Shown here: piece by piece, positions 19,544 through 28,353 of the stretch | Layout: the number at the start of each line of letters is the position of its first letter | Numbering within the stretch: position 1 is the stretch's first letter | NCBI RefSeq assembly: GCF_900182655.1 | Contig: NZ_FXTC01000008.1 | Span: 124,001 to 188,000, forward strand | DNA length: 64,000 nucleotides | Source of the DNA: Chryseobacterium rhizoplanae | GTDB lineage: Bacteria; Bacteroidota; Bacteroidia; Flavobacteriales; Weeksellaceae | Direction of reading: 5' to 3' | Position numbers and translations under genes: made by a program | Notes under the pieces: generated by a model | Told to the model about the DNA's origin: nothing | Databases searched by the model: none | What the model saw: the letters and a program-made list of their open reading frames with translations, nothing else

Positions 19544-19579
19544 TATTATAGTAATAAATATTTATTTAGTTCATATTTA

Positions 19580-20872
19580 TTATAATCTTGAATGACTTTC
19601 TTCTAAGATTCCTTTTACGTCATAAATTATTCCATTTTCTTTCAAATGATTTTTTAAATCCAGATCATTGAATTGTTTATGCGCAACGGTAAGGATAATG
19701 GCATCATATTTTTCCTGTGGAATTTCATTCACAACCTCCAATCCGTATTCATGTTTTACTTCATCAGGATTAGCCCACGGGTCAAAAGTAGTTACCTGTA
19801 AAGCATAGTCTTCAAGCCCATGAATCACATCTACCGCTTTCGTATTACGTACATCAGGGCAATTTTCCTTAAAAGTTATTCCTAAATTCAAAACTGTGGC
19901 TCCATTAATCGTTACCTTGTTTTTAATCATGGTTTTCAATAACTGGGAAGCTACATATTGTCCCATGGAATCATTAAGACGGCGCCCTGCCAATATAATT
20001 TCAGGATGATATCCTTTTTCCTGCGCTTTCTGAGCCAGATAATAAGGGTCTACACCAATACAGTGCCCTCCTACCAATCCTGGTTTGAAAGGTAAAAAGT
20101 TCCATTTGGTTCCTGCTGCTTCCAATACTGCATGAGTATCAATATCTAAAAGATTGAATATTTTTGCCAATTCATTTACAAAGGCAATATTAATATCCCT
20201 TTGTGAATTTTCAATTACTTTGGCAGCTTCTGCAACCTTGATTGTTGGAGCCAAATGAGTCCCCGCAACGATTACAGACTGATATAAATCATTTACTATT
20301 TCCCCGATTTCAGGTGTTGAGCCCGAGGTAACTTTTAAGATCTTTTCAACAGTATGTTCCTTATCACCGGGGTTAATACGCTCAGGAGAATATCCTGCAA
20401 AGAAGTCTTTGTTAAACACCATTCCTGAAACTTTTTCCAGAACAGGGATACATTCTTCCTCAGTAGCTCCGGGATATACCGTAGATTCATAAATCACTAT
20501 ATCTCCTGCGGATAATACTTTTCCTACAGTTTCTGAGGCTTTATAAAGCGGAGTAAGGTCAGGTCGGTTATGTTGATCCACCGGAGTTGGGACAGTAATA
20601 ACGTAAATGTCTGCATCCTGAATATCCTTGATATCAGCTGAACAATATAATCCTTTTTCAGCTCCCTGATTAAAAGGATTATTCTGAATTAATACAGATT
20701 CCAATACTTCATTTTCCACTTCCAGAGTACTGTCTACCCCCGTATTCAATTCTGCAATCCTTTTCTGATTGATATCAAAACCTACAACCGGATATTGAGT
20801 GGCAAACAAGCGGGCTAAAGGCAATCCTACGTATCCTAGCCCTATAATAGCAATTTTATGTTCTTTCTTCAT
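19580..20872 (-). CDS. UDP-N-acetylhexosamine 6-dehydrogenase (WbpO/TviB-type)
   Basis: Oxidises C6 of UDP-GlcNAc or UDP-GalNAc to the uronic acid with two NAD+. The 430-residue protein has the dinucleotide motif IGLGYVGLPLA near the N-terminus, STVYPGATEE, AEAAKVIENSQRDINIAFVNE in the centre, the catalytic Cys in GLVGGHCIGVDPYYL, and the C-terminal UDP-binding part with LGITFKENCPDVRNTK. These match the TviB/WbpO/WbpA group rather than UDP-glucose dehydrogenases. With the epimerase just downstream it should supply UDP-GalNAcA or UDP-GlcNAcA for the capsule. Confidence 0.92.
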   Translation of the reverse strand: MKKEHKIAIIGLGYVGLPLARLFATQYPVVGFDINQKRIAELNTGVDSTLEVENEVLESVLIQNNPFNQGAEKGLYCSADIKDIQDADIYVITVPTPVDQHNRPDLTPLYKASETVGKVLSAGDIVIYESTVYPGATEEECIPVLEKVSGMVFNKDFFAGYSPERINPGDKEHTVEKILKVTSGSTPEIGEIVNDLYQSVIVAGTHLAPTIKVAEAAKVIENSQRDINIAFVNELAKIFNLLDIDTHAVLEAAGTKWNFLPFKPGLVGGHCIGVDPYYLAQKAQEKGYHPEIILAGRRLNDSMGQYVASQLLKTMIKNKVTINGATVLNLGITFKENCPDVRNTKAVDVIHGLEDYALQVTTFDPWANPDEVKHEYGLEVVNEIPQEKYDAIILTVAHKQFNDLDLKNHLKENGIIYDVKGILEESHSRL

Positions 20873-20893
20873 AAAGATTCAATTAAAAAATGT

Positions 20894-21862
20894 TTACTTT
20901 AAATTTGTCCAATACCAGTTAATAGCTTCTTTTAAACCTTTATCTATATTATGGCTAGGTTTATATCCTAACAATTTTTCTGCTTTTTCAACTGATGCCA
21001 GTGAGTGTGGAATATCCCCTACACGATTCGGACCATGAACAGCATCAATGTTGGCAATCTCTCCATCAAATTCGCTAAGATATTTTTTAAGATATCCAAT
21101 CAGATCATTCAATGTTGTACGATCACCCACTGCCGTATTATAAACTGTATTCACGGCATCCGGATTTTCAGTAAGCATGGCCAGCTCATTCATCTGAATT
21201 ACGTTGTCGATGTATGTAAAATCACGGGAAAAATCTCCTGTACCGTTAATTTTCGGTGATTCATGGTTGATTAGTTGTTTTATGAATAAAGGGATCACAG
21301 CAGCATAAGCTCCGTTAGGATCCTGTCTCCTTCCAAATACATTAAAATATCTCAAGCCAATGCATTCCAATCCGTAAGTTTTTCCGAATACATCTGCATA
21401 CAATTCATTCACATATTTGGTAATAGCGTATGGTGATAATGGTCTTCCGATAACATCTTCCACTTTAGGCAATGATGCAGAATCACCATAGGTAGATGAG
21501 GAAGCAGCATATACAAAACGTTTTACTTTGGCATCGCGTGCAGCAGTCAGCATATTTAAAAATCCTGAAACATTCACATCGTTACTTGTAATAGGATCCT
21601 TAATAGATCTGGGAACTGAGCCGAGTGCGGCCTGGTGTAGAATATAATCTACATTTTCCACTGCCTTCTGACAAACTTCCAAATCACGGATATCTCCTTC
21701 GATAAGCTGATAGTTTGGATTTTCAAGGAAAGGTTCAATATTATGACGGTGCCCAGTTGCGAAATTGTCCAAGCACACTACATAATAACCTTTATTTAAA
21801 AAATACTCTGTTAAGTTAGAACCGATAAAACCCGCTCCACCTGTAATTAAAATTTTATTCAT
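20894..21862 (-). CDS. UDP-N-acetylglucosamine 4-epimerase (WbpP/TviC-type)
   Basis: Extended short-chain dehydrogenase of about 322 residues that interconverts UDP-GlcNAc(A) and UDP-GalNAc(A). It starts MNKILITGGAGFIGSNL (NAD+ motif GGAGFIG) and has HQAALGSVPRSIKDP, the catalytic AASSSTYGD with YAITK, and LRYFNVFGRRQDPNGAYAAV, a block shared with WbpP. The frame opens earlier at 21892, but that would overlap the Wzc gene by 28 bases. The ATG at 21862 lies two bases after the Wzc stop and gives the normal N-terminus. Confidence 0.92.
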   Translation of the reverse strand: MNKILITGGAGFIGSNLTEYFLNKGYYVVCLDNFATGHRHNIEPFLENPNYQLIEGDIRDLEVCQKAVENVDYILHQAALGSVPRSIKDPITSNDVNVSGFLNMLTAARDAKVKRFVYAASSSTYGDSASLPKVEDVIGRPLSPYAITKYVNELYADVFGKTYGLECIGLRYFNVFGRRQDPNGAYAAVIPLFIKQLINHESPKINGTGDFSRDFTYIDNVIQMNELAMLTENPDAVNTVYNTAVGDRTTLNDLIGYLKKYLSEFDGEIANIDAVHGPNRVGDIPHSLASVEKAEKLLGYKPSHNIDKGLKEAINWYWTNLK

Positions 21863-21864
21863 TT

Positions 21865-24204
21865 TTATGATTTGAAGATTTTCCTCCACCAACTTTTTTT
21901 ATCATTTGTTTGACTGTAGCCATATCCATAACTATAGTTGTATCCGTAACCTCCTGCACGTTTCGAAACATCATTAACGACAAAAGATACATTCTTCAAC
22001 TTAGAGTCTCTCACCAGATCATTAGCAAAATCTATCAAAATATTTCTTGATACTCCGGATCTTACAACATATAATGTTGCATCTGCCGTATCAACAATGC
22101 TAAGAGTATCCGATACCAGCATAAGCGGTGCAGAGTCTATAATGATATAAGCATATTGAGATGACATTTCCTCAATAAGTTTTTGATATCTTCCGTTAGA
22201 AAGCAGCTCCTGAGGGTTAGGAGGAATTGCTCCGGCATAAATGACATCACATGATGGATTGGTAGTAGACGTATGGATAAGTTCTTCAACATTTACAGAA
22301 TTATCATATAAATATTCTGTAAGACCTTTTCTTTTGGTTGGCTCACTGTCATATCGCTGAATCTGCGGGTTACGGATGTCAGAACCTATCAGAAGTGCTC
22401 TTGAATTTTTATTGGCAATAGTAAGCGCAAGATTTACAGAAACCAGGGTTTTCCCCTCCCCTTTTACCGAAGAAGTTACCATAACCACTTTAGCTGTATC
22501 TTTTACCGGTAATACAAATTTCAAATTGGAAACGAGTACCCTGAAGGCTTCAGCCAACTCGGAAAAATCGTTTTTCTGTATCAAATGGTTTTCATTATCC
22601 TTAAGTGAAGGAATATCTACCAATACACCCAATTCTGAACGTTCTTTAATATCATCTCTTGTATAAATCTTATCATCCAGCATGAAAAGGAAATATAAAA
22701 CTGCAAAAGGAAATAATACACCAAGCAATAACGCTCCTAAAAGGATAATATCTTTTTTAGGAGATACAGGAATATCCTCTGTAAATGCAGGATTCACAAT
22801 TTTAGCTTTCGGTACATTTACTGATAGATTGATTGCGTTTTCTTCTCTTTTCTGAAGAAGAAATAAAAATAACTGCTCTTTAAGATTTTGCTGACGTTCA
22901 ATTCCTCTATAGACTTTAGACTGTCCTGGAACTTTTTCAATCATACTATTGTTAGTATTGATCTGGTTCTGCAGCTGAGAAATACCTGTCTGCACGGTCT
23001 GCTTCTGCTCACGGATATTATCACGTATTACTTCCTTTAAAGAAGCAATTTCCCTGTTCATTTCTATAACAGCAGGGTTTTCGTTGGTTGCTTGCTTAAG
23101 AGTTTTATTTCTACTGATAATCAATGAATTATACTGAGATATTGTTTGTTCCAGTGAAGGATTCAACCCAAGGTTGGATGGCATAAGCTGGTTATTACCT
23201 TTTGAAGCTTCTCCTGAAAGTGAATTCAGAAGATCCAGCTGAGCCTGCTGCTGAAGGAGAACTTTAGTATTGTCACTTGTATTCTGTAATGCCAGCTCTG
23301 CCTGTGCCTGGATGTCTACAATACGGTTACGGTTCTCAAAATCTTCTTTTTGATTTTCTACCCCTGAAAGGTCTTTGGTAATCACTTCCAGTCTTTTGTC
23401 GATGAATTCCTGAGTATTCTGAGCCTGTAAATTTTTATCTTTCTGACCATCCAGATTATATTGCTTAGTCACCTCATTAAGAATAGCCTCCGATTTTTCA
23501 GGAAGAGATCCTATCAGGTTTATCTCCATTAGCATGGCTTTTTCATCTGGTAAATTTATCTCAATCTTTTTCTCTAATTTTTTTACTTTCTCAATAGGAT
23601 TCCAAAAAATTATTTTATACTTTGATTTAAACGGAAAAGCAGAATTTCTCTGAAACATCACTATTCCAAAATCTAAATTCAGAGGAATATTGAACTTACC
23701 TTTAAAGGTCGCTTTTTTTTCATTCTGAAGCGTAAACTCATCCCCCTTTAAATCTATCATTGTATATTCTGAAAATTTAAAATTCTCATTATTATTATAT
23801 GATAATACTTTTGCAACAACTGGGATTTTACTAAATAGTTGTGAATCTTTAATTTCTCCTGTATTGAAATATTCTACACTAAGATTAAGATTTTTCACAA
23901 CCTCCATGAGAATAGGCCTTGAAGTAACAACAGCTCCTTCACTTTTCAACTCATCAGCATTACCTAAGCCCATCCCAAGATTCTCCAGATCAGACAATGC
24001 CGAGGAAAGATTACTTTGCTTTTTATCAAATTTAAGGACCGTTGTTGATTCATATTGAGGTACACTGTATCTAAGATAAATGTAAGCTCCTATGACAAAA
24101 ACTAAAATAGAGGCAACAAACCATGGCCATTTATATAGGTATTGAGAGATAACTTTTCTTAGATTCAAACTATCTTCCTTTTCCTGAAATTCTATCTTCT
24201 GCAT
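21865..24204 (-). CDS. wzc: Wzc-type polysaccharide co-polymerase with tyrosine autokinase domain
   Basis: A 779-residue inner-membrane protein that sets chain length and controls export through Wza. It has an N-terminal membrane segment (WPWFVASILVFVIGAYIYL), a long periplasmic part with coiled coil (about 270-450), a second membrane segment (IILLGALLLGVLFPFAVLY) and a cytoplasmic BY-kinase domain: Walker A in SSVKGEGKT (about 578-586), Walker A' in LIGSDIRNP, and Walker B in YIIIDSAP. The C-terminal tail GGYGYNYSYGYGYS has six tyrosines, the expected autophosphorylation cluster. It follows the Wza gene by three bases. Confidence 0.95.
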   Translation of the reverse strand: MQKIEFQEKEDSLNLRKVISQYLYKWPWFVASILVFVIGAYIYLRYSVPQYESTTVLKFDKKQSNLSSALSDLENLGMGLGNADELKSEGAVVTSRPILMEVVKNLNLSVEYFNTGEIKDSQLFSKIPVVAKVLSYNNNENFKFSEYTMIDLKGDEFTLQNEKKATFKGKFNIPLNLDFGIVMFQRNSAFPFKSKYKIIFWNPIEKVKKLEKKIEINLPDEKAMLMEINLIGSLPEKSEAILNEVTKQYNLDGQKDKNLQAQNTQEFIDKRLEVITKDLSGVENQKEDFENRNRIVDIQAQAELALQNTSDNTKVLLQQQAQLDLLNSLSGEASKGNNQLMPSNLGLNPSLEQTISQYNSLIISRNKTLKQATNENPAVIEMNREIASLKEVIRDNIREQKQTVQTGISQLQNQINTNNSMIEKVPGQSKVYRGIERQQNLKEQLFLFLLQKREENAINLSVNVPKAKIVNPAFTEDIPVSPKKDIILLGALLLGVLFPFAVLYFLFMLDDKIYTRDDIKERSELGVLVDIPSLKDNENHLIQKNDFSELAEAFRVLVSNLKFVLPVKDTAKVVMVTSSVKGEGKTLVSVNLALTIANKNSRALLIGSDIRNPQIQRYDSEPTKRKGLTEYLYDNSVNVEELIHTSTTNPSCDVIYAGAIPPNPQELLSNGRYQKLIEEMSSQYAYIIIDSAPLMLVSDTLSIVDTADATLYVVRSGVSRNILIDFANDLVRDSKLKNVSFVVNDVSKRAGGYGYNYSYGYGYSQTNDKKSWWRKIFKS

Positions 24205-24207
24205 ATT

Positions 24208-24999
24208 CTATCTTCGTGTTAAGGCAATAATAAGCGTACCCGCCGTTAATAATGCACCAATAATCTGGAATGTAAGAGCTCTGTTTGGATTCGAGTTAGC
24301 CTGAACCTGTTTGTTTTTGTCCGGCTGTACATATAATATGTCATTTTGTTTCATATAATAGTACGGAGAACTTACAATATCAGATCTGGTAAGGTCAACA
24401 TTAGCAATCTGATCAGTACCATCCTCTCCCGTACGAATTAGCTTTACATTGGTACGGTCTCCGAAATCTGTCATATCACCAGCAAGACCTAATGCCTGAA
24501 AGATGTTAATCTTTTGGGAAACACTTTCTTTCTGTCCCGGATTTTTAACTTCACCTAAGATACTTACATTGAAATTTTTCAGAGTAATGCTTACCATAGG
24601 ATCTGTAAGATACCTCTTAAGTCGGGCCTCCAAGTCATTTTTCAGCTGTATCTGTGTCATTCCTTTAGCATATACATTCCCTATTACAGGAAAATATATA
24701 TTCCCTTCCTCATTTACCAAATACTCACTTGGTTGCGCATATTGATTTATTCCGGCATTTGAAGTGCTTCCTACCTTATTTGTAGTGTTAAGATTAAATG
24801 GTTTTACTGCAACTTCATCCAGTGCAGAAACAAGAATTAAAAGTACATCTCCTTCCTGAATATGTAAGCCCTGGAACTTTGCTTTTGCAACTTCCTCTTC
24901 CATATTATGTTTCGATATATATACCATATTTTGCTTCGGTCTACATGATAGTAAAGTAACCGACAACAGTAATATATATGCAATAATAGTTTTATTCAT
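24208..24999 (-). CDS. wza: Wza-type polysaccharide export lipoprotein
   Basis: Outer-membrane channel component for capsule export. From the ATG at 24999 the protein starts MNKTIIAYILLLSVTLLSC, a lipoprotein signal with lipid-bearing Cys19; the upstream in-frame Met at 25035 would bury this signal, so I reject it. It has the poly_export domain (LHIQEGDVLLILVSALDE, YLVNEEGNIYFPVIGNVYAKG), then a SLBB domain (VSILGEVKNPGQKE, NIFQALGLAGDMTDFG). A hydrophobic C-terminal helix (ALTFQIIGALLTAGTLIIAL) ends in basic residues. The family is normally 360 residues or more, so this is a short form of the kind common in Bacteroidetes. Confidence 0.93.
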   Translation of the reverse strand: MNKTIIAYILLLSVTLLSCRPKQNMVYISKHNMEEEVAKAKFQGLHIQEGDVLLILVSALDEVAVKPFNLNTTNKVGSTSNAGINQYAQPSEYLVNEEGNIYFPVIGNVYAKGMTQIQLKNDLEARLKRYLTDPMVSITLKNFNVSILGEVKNPGQKESVSQKINIFQALGLAGDMTDFGDRTNVKLIRTGEDGTDQIANVDLTRSDIVSSPYYYMKQNDILYVQPDKNKQVQANSNPNRALTFQIIGALLTAGTLIIALTRR

Positions 25000-25198
25000 A
25001 TGTTTTTGTTCTAAGTCCACTTGAGTTAACTTCAATTTTATTTAAGATTCTATAGTATTAGTTTTTACTGATGCGAAGTGTATTTTAACACCTATATTTA
25101 AATCAATTCTTTTTCTAGCAATTTTCATTCCGTTTGGAAATAAAATAACGAAAAATATTATTTTACACTATTTTTTTCATTAATTTCATTTATATACT

Positions 25199-27109
25199 TT
25201 ACTTATATACTTCATGCTCAGATATTTTATCCAGAACTTCAAATTCCGAATTATTGCTTATAAATTCCGGTACAATGACTTTTAATATTTTCACGATTTG
25301 TAAATTATCCTTATTCATTGCTGACATGATAATCTGTTGACACAAAGTATCTATATCTTCAAACTCCATCAGTGGGTCTCTGGATATCATAATTTTCTCA
25401 TGATGGGTAGGAATAGTTGTGGAGTTATCAGTTAAAAGCTCTTCATACAACTTTTCACCAGGTCGTAAGCCTATAAAATCAATTTTAATATCAACACCCG
25501 GTGTATACCCTGATAATTTGATCATTCTTTCTGCCAGATCCAGGATTTTAACCGGTTTGCCCATATCAAAAACATAGATCTCACCACCTTGTCCCATTGT
25601 TCCTGCCTGAAGTACAAGTTCGCAGGCTTCCGGAATAGTCATAAAATAACGAATAATATCAGGATGAGTAATCGTAACCGGACCACCTTTTTCAATTTGT
25701 TTTTTAAAATGTGGGATTACAGAACCGTTGGAACCCAATACATTTCCAAAACGTGTAGTAATAAATTTTGTTGTGTTCTCCGGGGAATTTTGTAAAGACT
25801 GTACAAAGAGTTCAGCAGCCCTTTTGGAAGCTCCCATTACGTTGGTTGGGTTAACAGCTTTATCGGTAGATACCATCACAAAACGCTTAACGTTATATTT
25901 TTTTGATAAAAGAGCTAAGTTTTTAGTTCCTCCAATGTTCACAAAAATAGCTTCATGAGGATTATCTTCTATTAAAGGTACGTGTTTGTATGCCGCAGCA
26001 TGATAAACTATTGAAAACTGATAATCATCAAACAGTTTTTCGATTCTGGAATAATTTGAAATATCCGCCAATACAAATTTGAATTTTTGATTCGGGAATT
26101 TCTCCAGTAACTCAAGCTGCAGTTCATATAAAGGAGATTCCGCCTGATCAACCACCACAATAAGCGATGAATTCAATTGTGCAACCTGTCTTACTATTTC
26201 ACTTCCTATAGACCCGGCGGCGCCGGTTACTAAAATAGTTTTATTAACATGGAAACTTCTTACCTCTTCCCCCTCTATTTTAATGGCCGGACGATTGAGT
26301 AAATCTTCAATCTTAAGCGGGCGAATACCTCTTACAACATCATCTTCCTTTATTATACTGGCTACAGGTGCTTTTAATACTTTCAATCCATTATCCAATG
26401 CGAGGGCTGTCCATTCTTCCATTTCCCGCTTTGTCATCATATCTTTGATCAAAACCGCATCAAACTGTTCTCTCAAATTGCTTTTAATAAACTGCTTTTT
26501 ATTATAAATCTTATGACCTAGCAGCATTGCTTTCTTAGAATCTGATCTCGCACTAAGAAATCCTGCCAGCTGGTATGGATGATCAGGATTATGAATAATA
26601 GCATTCGCTAATGAAACAGAAGCACCCCCTATCCCTACAACAGCAACCCTTTCCTTGGACGAAGCATCCTTAGGATTCATAAATACAGAAAAAAACTGCT
26701 TGGTTATCATTCTGAAAAAGAACATCAGAAAAATAGAAATCAAGAAAAATAAAAACAGAACCGGATATAAAAAGAGAGGTTTACCCAATGCCAGTCCAGA
26801 TATAAAATTCATCCCCAGCAATGTAATAAGAGCACTACCCGAAGACCACAAAATTTTACAAAAATCAAAGAAAGTAGAGTGCCTTATAATTCCCGCATAT
26901 GTTTTGAACAGGAGTATAAACAGAATATTAACAATAATTACTGAAAATATTTTTTCATTTTGATATTCAATAAAGTTAAGTTTTACCCCCAGACTTTTTA
27001 ATAACAAATACGTAACTAAAACAGAAAAGAAAATAACTGAAACGTCGATAAAAAATACCGACCATCTGGGTATATACCTTAAATCCCTGATTTTAAAAAT
27101 GTCCCCCAT
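25199..27109 (-). CDS. Membrane-bound UDP-sugar 4,6-dehydratase (CapD/WbpM family)
   Basis: Makes UDP-4-keto-6-deoxy-HexNAc, precursor of sugars such as QuiNAc or FucNAc, at the membrane. The N-terminal 140 residues hold four membrane helices. A CoA-binding-like domain follows (VVGIGGASVSLANAII) and then the catalytic SDR domain: VTGAAGSIGSEIVRQ, YHAAAYKHVPLIEDNP, VSTDKAVNPTNVMGASKR (the Met and Lys replace the Tyr-xxx-Lys pair), and FGNVLGSNGSVIP. About 636 residues is normal for the long form. The ATG at 27109 is preferred over a TTG six bases upstream. It is the first gene of the capsule locus. Confidence 0.95.
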   Translation of the reverse strand: MGDIFKIRDLRYIPRWSVFFIDVSVIFFSVLVTYLLLKSLGVKLNFIEYQNEKIFSVIIVNILFILLFKTYAGIIRHSTFFDFCKILWSSGSALITLLGMNFISGLALGKPLFLYPVLFLFFLISIFLMFFFRMITKQFFSVFMNPKDASSKERVAVVGIGGASVSLANAIIHNPDHPYQLAGFLSARSDSKKAMLLGHKIYNKKQFIKSNLREQFDAVLIKDMMTKREMEEWTALALDNGLKVLKAPVASIIKEDDVVRGIRPLKIEDLLNRPAIKIEGEEVRSFHVNKTILVTGAAGSIGSEIVRQVAQLNSSLIVVVDQAESPLYELQLELLEKFPNQKFKFVLADISNYSRIEKLFDDYQFSIVYHAAAYKHVPLIEDNPHEAIFVNIGGTKNLALLSKKYNVKRFVMVSTDKAVNPTNVMGASKRAAELFVQSLQNSPENTTKFITTRFGNVLGSNGSVIPHFKKQIEKGGPVTITHPDIIRYFMTIPEACELVLQAGTMGQGGEIYVFDMGKPVKILDLAERMIKLSGYTPGVDIKIDFIGLRPGEKLYEELLTDNSTTIPTHHEKIMISRDPLMEFEDIDTLCQQIIMSAMNKDNLQIVKILKVIVPEFISNNSEFEVLDKISEHEVYK

Positions 27110-27214
27110 ATACAAATAAACCTAAAATACCCTTTTCATTAATTCAACATTCAGTGGCTTTTATTATTGGACGAAGGTAATAATTATTATTAATATTTTT
27201 AGTAGTACAAGTTA

Positions 27215-27254
27215 ATTTTGTTTTAAAATATAAATTAACATTTTAAAACAAAAT
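27215..27254. repeat. Perfect 15-base inverted repeat upstream of the capsule locus
   Basis: ATTTTGTTTTAAAAT (27215-27229) and its exact complement (27240-27254) are separated by 10 bases, about 105 bases before the first capsule gene. It may be an operator or part of a promoter region; no T-run follows, so a terminator is unlikely. The rest of 27110-27370 is AT-rich without genes. TACCTTCG at 27172-27179 on the minus strand is one base off the -7 consensus and could be the capsule promoter. Confidence 0.6.
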
Positions 27255-27375
27255 TCCAAAAGTAACATTATTAAAAAGGTTCGTAAACCAACCGCCATAT
27301 ACAGACATTATCTTCTATCCCCACCTTCGTATCTGAACAATTCTCCACTTTTTTTAGAACCCACGTAAAACAAAA

Positions 27376-27409
27376 AAAATACTGTAAAACATATATTTTA
27401 CAGTATTTT
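27376..27409 (-). terminator. Terminator of the tRNA-Asp array
   Basis: A 14-base-pair hairpin (AAAATACTGTAAAA/TTTTACAGTATTTT) lies 24 bases beyond the last tRNA and is followed on the minus strand by a T-run. It matches the hairpin after the single tRNA-Asp at 10.4 kb with a compensating base change. Confidence 0.75.
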
Positions 27410-27432
27410 ATACTACTTTCATATTGCAGTTG

Positions 27433-27506
27433 CGATCCGGACGGGACTCGAACCCGCGACCTCCGCCGTGACAGGGCGGCATTCTAACCAGCTGAACTAC
27501 CGGATC
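27433..27506 (-). tRNA. tRNA-Asp(GUC), array copy 4 (last transcribed)
   Basis: Anticodon GTC in a CTGTCAC loop, acceptor stem GATCCGG/CCGGATC, 74 nucleotides, no encoded CCA. Identical to the other copies. It is followed directly by the array terminator. Confidence 0.97.
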
Positions 27507-27539
27507 AATTTTTTTAAAAGTAAATTGAGAAAACTTCTG

Positions 27540-27613
27540 CGATCCGGACGGGACTCGAACCCGCGACCTCCGCCGTGACAGGGCGGCATTCTAACCAGCT
27601 GAACTACCGGATC
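27540..27613 (-). tRNA. tRNA-Asp(GUC), array copy 3
   Basis: Identical 74-nucleotide gene. It is separated from its neighbours by 33-base spacers that are nearly identical, so the repeating unit is 107 bases. Confidence 0.97.
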
Positions 27614-27646
27614 AATTTTTTTAAAAAGAAATTGAGAAAACTTCTG

Positions 27647-27720
27647 CGATCCGGACGGGACTCGAACCCGCGACCTCCGCCGTGACAGGGCGGCATTCTA
27701 ACCAGCTGAACTACCGGATC
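27647..27720 (-). tRNA. tRNA-Asp(GUC), array copy 2
   Basis: Identical 74-nucleotide gene in the same orientation. The identity of gene and spacer across copies points to recent duplication or ongoing gene conversion. Confidence 0.97.
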
Positions 27721-27753
27721 AATTTTTTAAAAGTAAATTGAGAAAAACTTCTG

Positions 27754-27827
27754 CGATCCGGACGGGACTCGAACCCGCGACCTCCGCCGTGACAGGGCGG
27801 CATTCTAACCAGCTGAACTACCGGATC
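27754..27827 (-). tRNA. tRNA-Asp(GUC), array copy 1 (promoter-proximal)
   Basis: Identical 74-nucleotide gene, first in the transcript, about 30 bases after the predicted transcription start. All four genes should be cut from one precursor. Confidence 0.97.
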
Positions 27828-27863
27828 ATTTTTTTAAAGAACGTCGTTTCTTTTTCGTGGTTG

Positions 27864-27894
27864 CAAAATTACACCTTTTTTTGTTATCTGCAAA
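27864..27894 (-). promoter_or_regulatory. Promoter of the tRNA-Asp array
   Basis: The minus strand has TTTG (27891-27894), a 19-base spacer and TAATTTTG (27864-27871), a full-consensus Bacteroidetes promoter. The predicted start is near 27857. Confidence 0.8.
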
Positions 27895-27901
27895 TTATTT
27901 T

Positions 27902-27933
27902 AGAAAAAATGCCTCCCAATACTGGAAGGCATT
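27902..27933 (-). terminator. Terminator of the thioredoxin gene
   Basis: The minus strand shows AATGCCT...AGGCATT with a short loop followed by TTTTTT, about 20 bases after the trx stop codon. Confidence 0.75.
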
Positions 27934-27952
27934 CATTATCAAACTTATTTTT

Positions 27953-28270
27953 TTATAAGTGAGCGCTTAATTTTTCAGCGATTACCTCTTTTGGAGCTAC
28001 ACCTACTAATTTATCTACTACTTCTCCGTTCTTAAAAATAAGAACTGTAGGGATATTTCTGATTCCATACTGCATAGAAATCTCCTGGTTGTTATCTACA
28101 TCCACTTTCCCAACGATTGCTTTTCCTTCAAAATCTGAAGCAACTTCTTCGATGATTGGTCCTAAAGTTCTGCATGGTCCACACCATACCGCCCAGAAGT
28201 CTACTAATACCGGTTTGTCTGATTTTAAAACCGTATCCTGAAATGAGCTGTCTGTAATTTCTAAAGCCAT
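27953..28270 (-). CDS. trxA: Thioredoxin
   Basis: Cytoplasmic disulfide reductase of 105 residues, the standard length. It has the thioredoxin fold with the redox motif WAVWCGPCRTLGP, KVDVDNNQEISMQYGIRNIPTVLIFKNGE including the conserved cis-proline, and the C-terminal GVAPKEVIAEKL. Ala and Val flank the active-site Trp in place of the commoner WAEWCGPC, which is usual in Bacteroidetes. A -7 box (TAATTTTG, 28327-28334) lies about 57 bases upstream, and a terminator follows, so the gene is probably transcribed alone. Confidence 0.97.
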   Translation of the reverse strand: MALEITDSSFQDTVLKSDKPVLVDFWAVWCGPCRTLGPIIEEVASDFEGKAIVGKVDVDNNQEISMQYGIRNIPTVLIFKNGEVVDKLVGVAPKEVIAEKLSAHL

Positions 28271-28326
28271 TTTGTTTCTTTTATTTTAATTAATATTATT
28301 TTTCTTTTAATCCTTTATCGGATGTT

Positions 28327-28334
28327 CAAAATTA
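28327..28334 (-). promoter_or_regulatory. -7 box of the thioredoxin gene
   Basis: TAATTTTG on the minus strand, a perfect TAnnTTTG match in the 83-base gap between the cysteine desulfurase and thioredoxin genes. No well-spaced TTTG is seen. Confidence 0.5.
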
Positions 28335-28353
28335 CGATATTTAGCGCACAAGA

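Noticed and set aside
27433..27827. Four direct repeats with similar spacers, superficially CRISPR-like
   Set aside because: The repeats are 74-base tRNA genes with full cloverleaf and the spacers are almost identical, unlike CRISPR spacers.
27738..27962. Plus-strand frame across the tRNA-Asp array (starts MRKTSAIRTGLEPATSAV)
   Set aside because: It is the antisense reading of a tRNA gene, a well-known false protein. The tRNA is certain.
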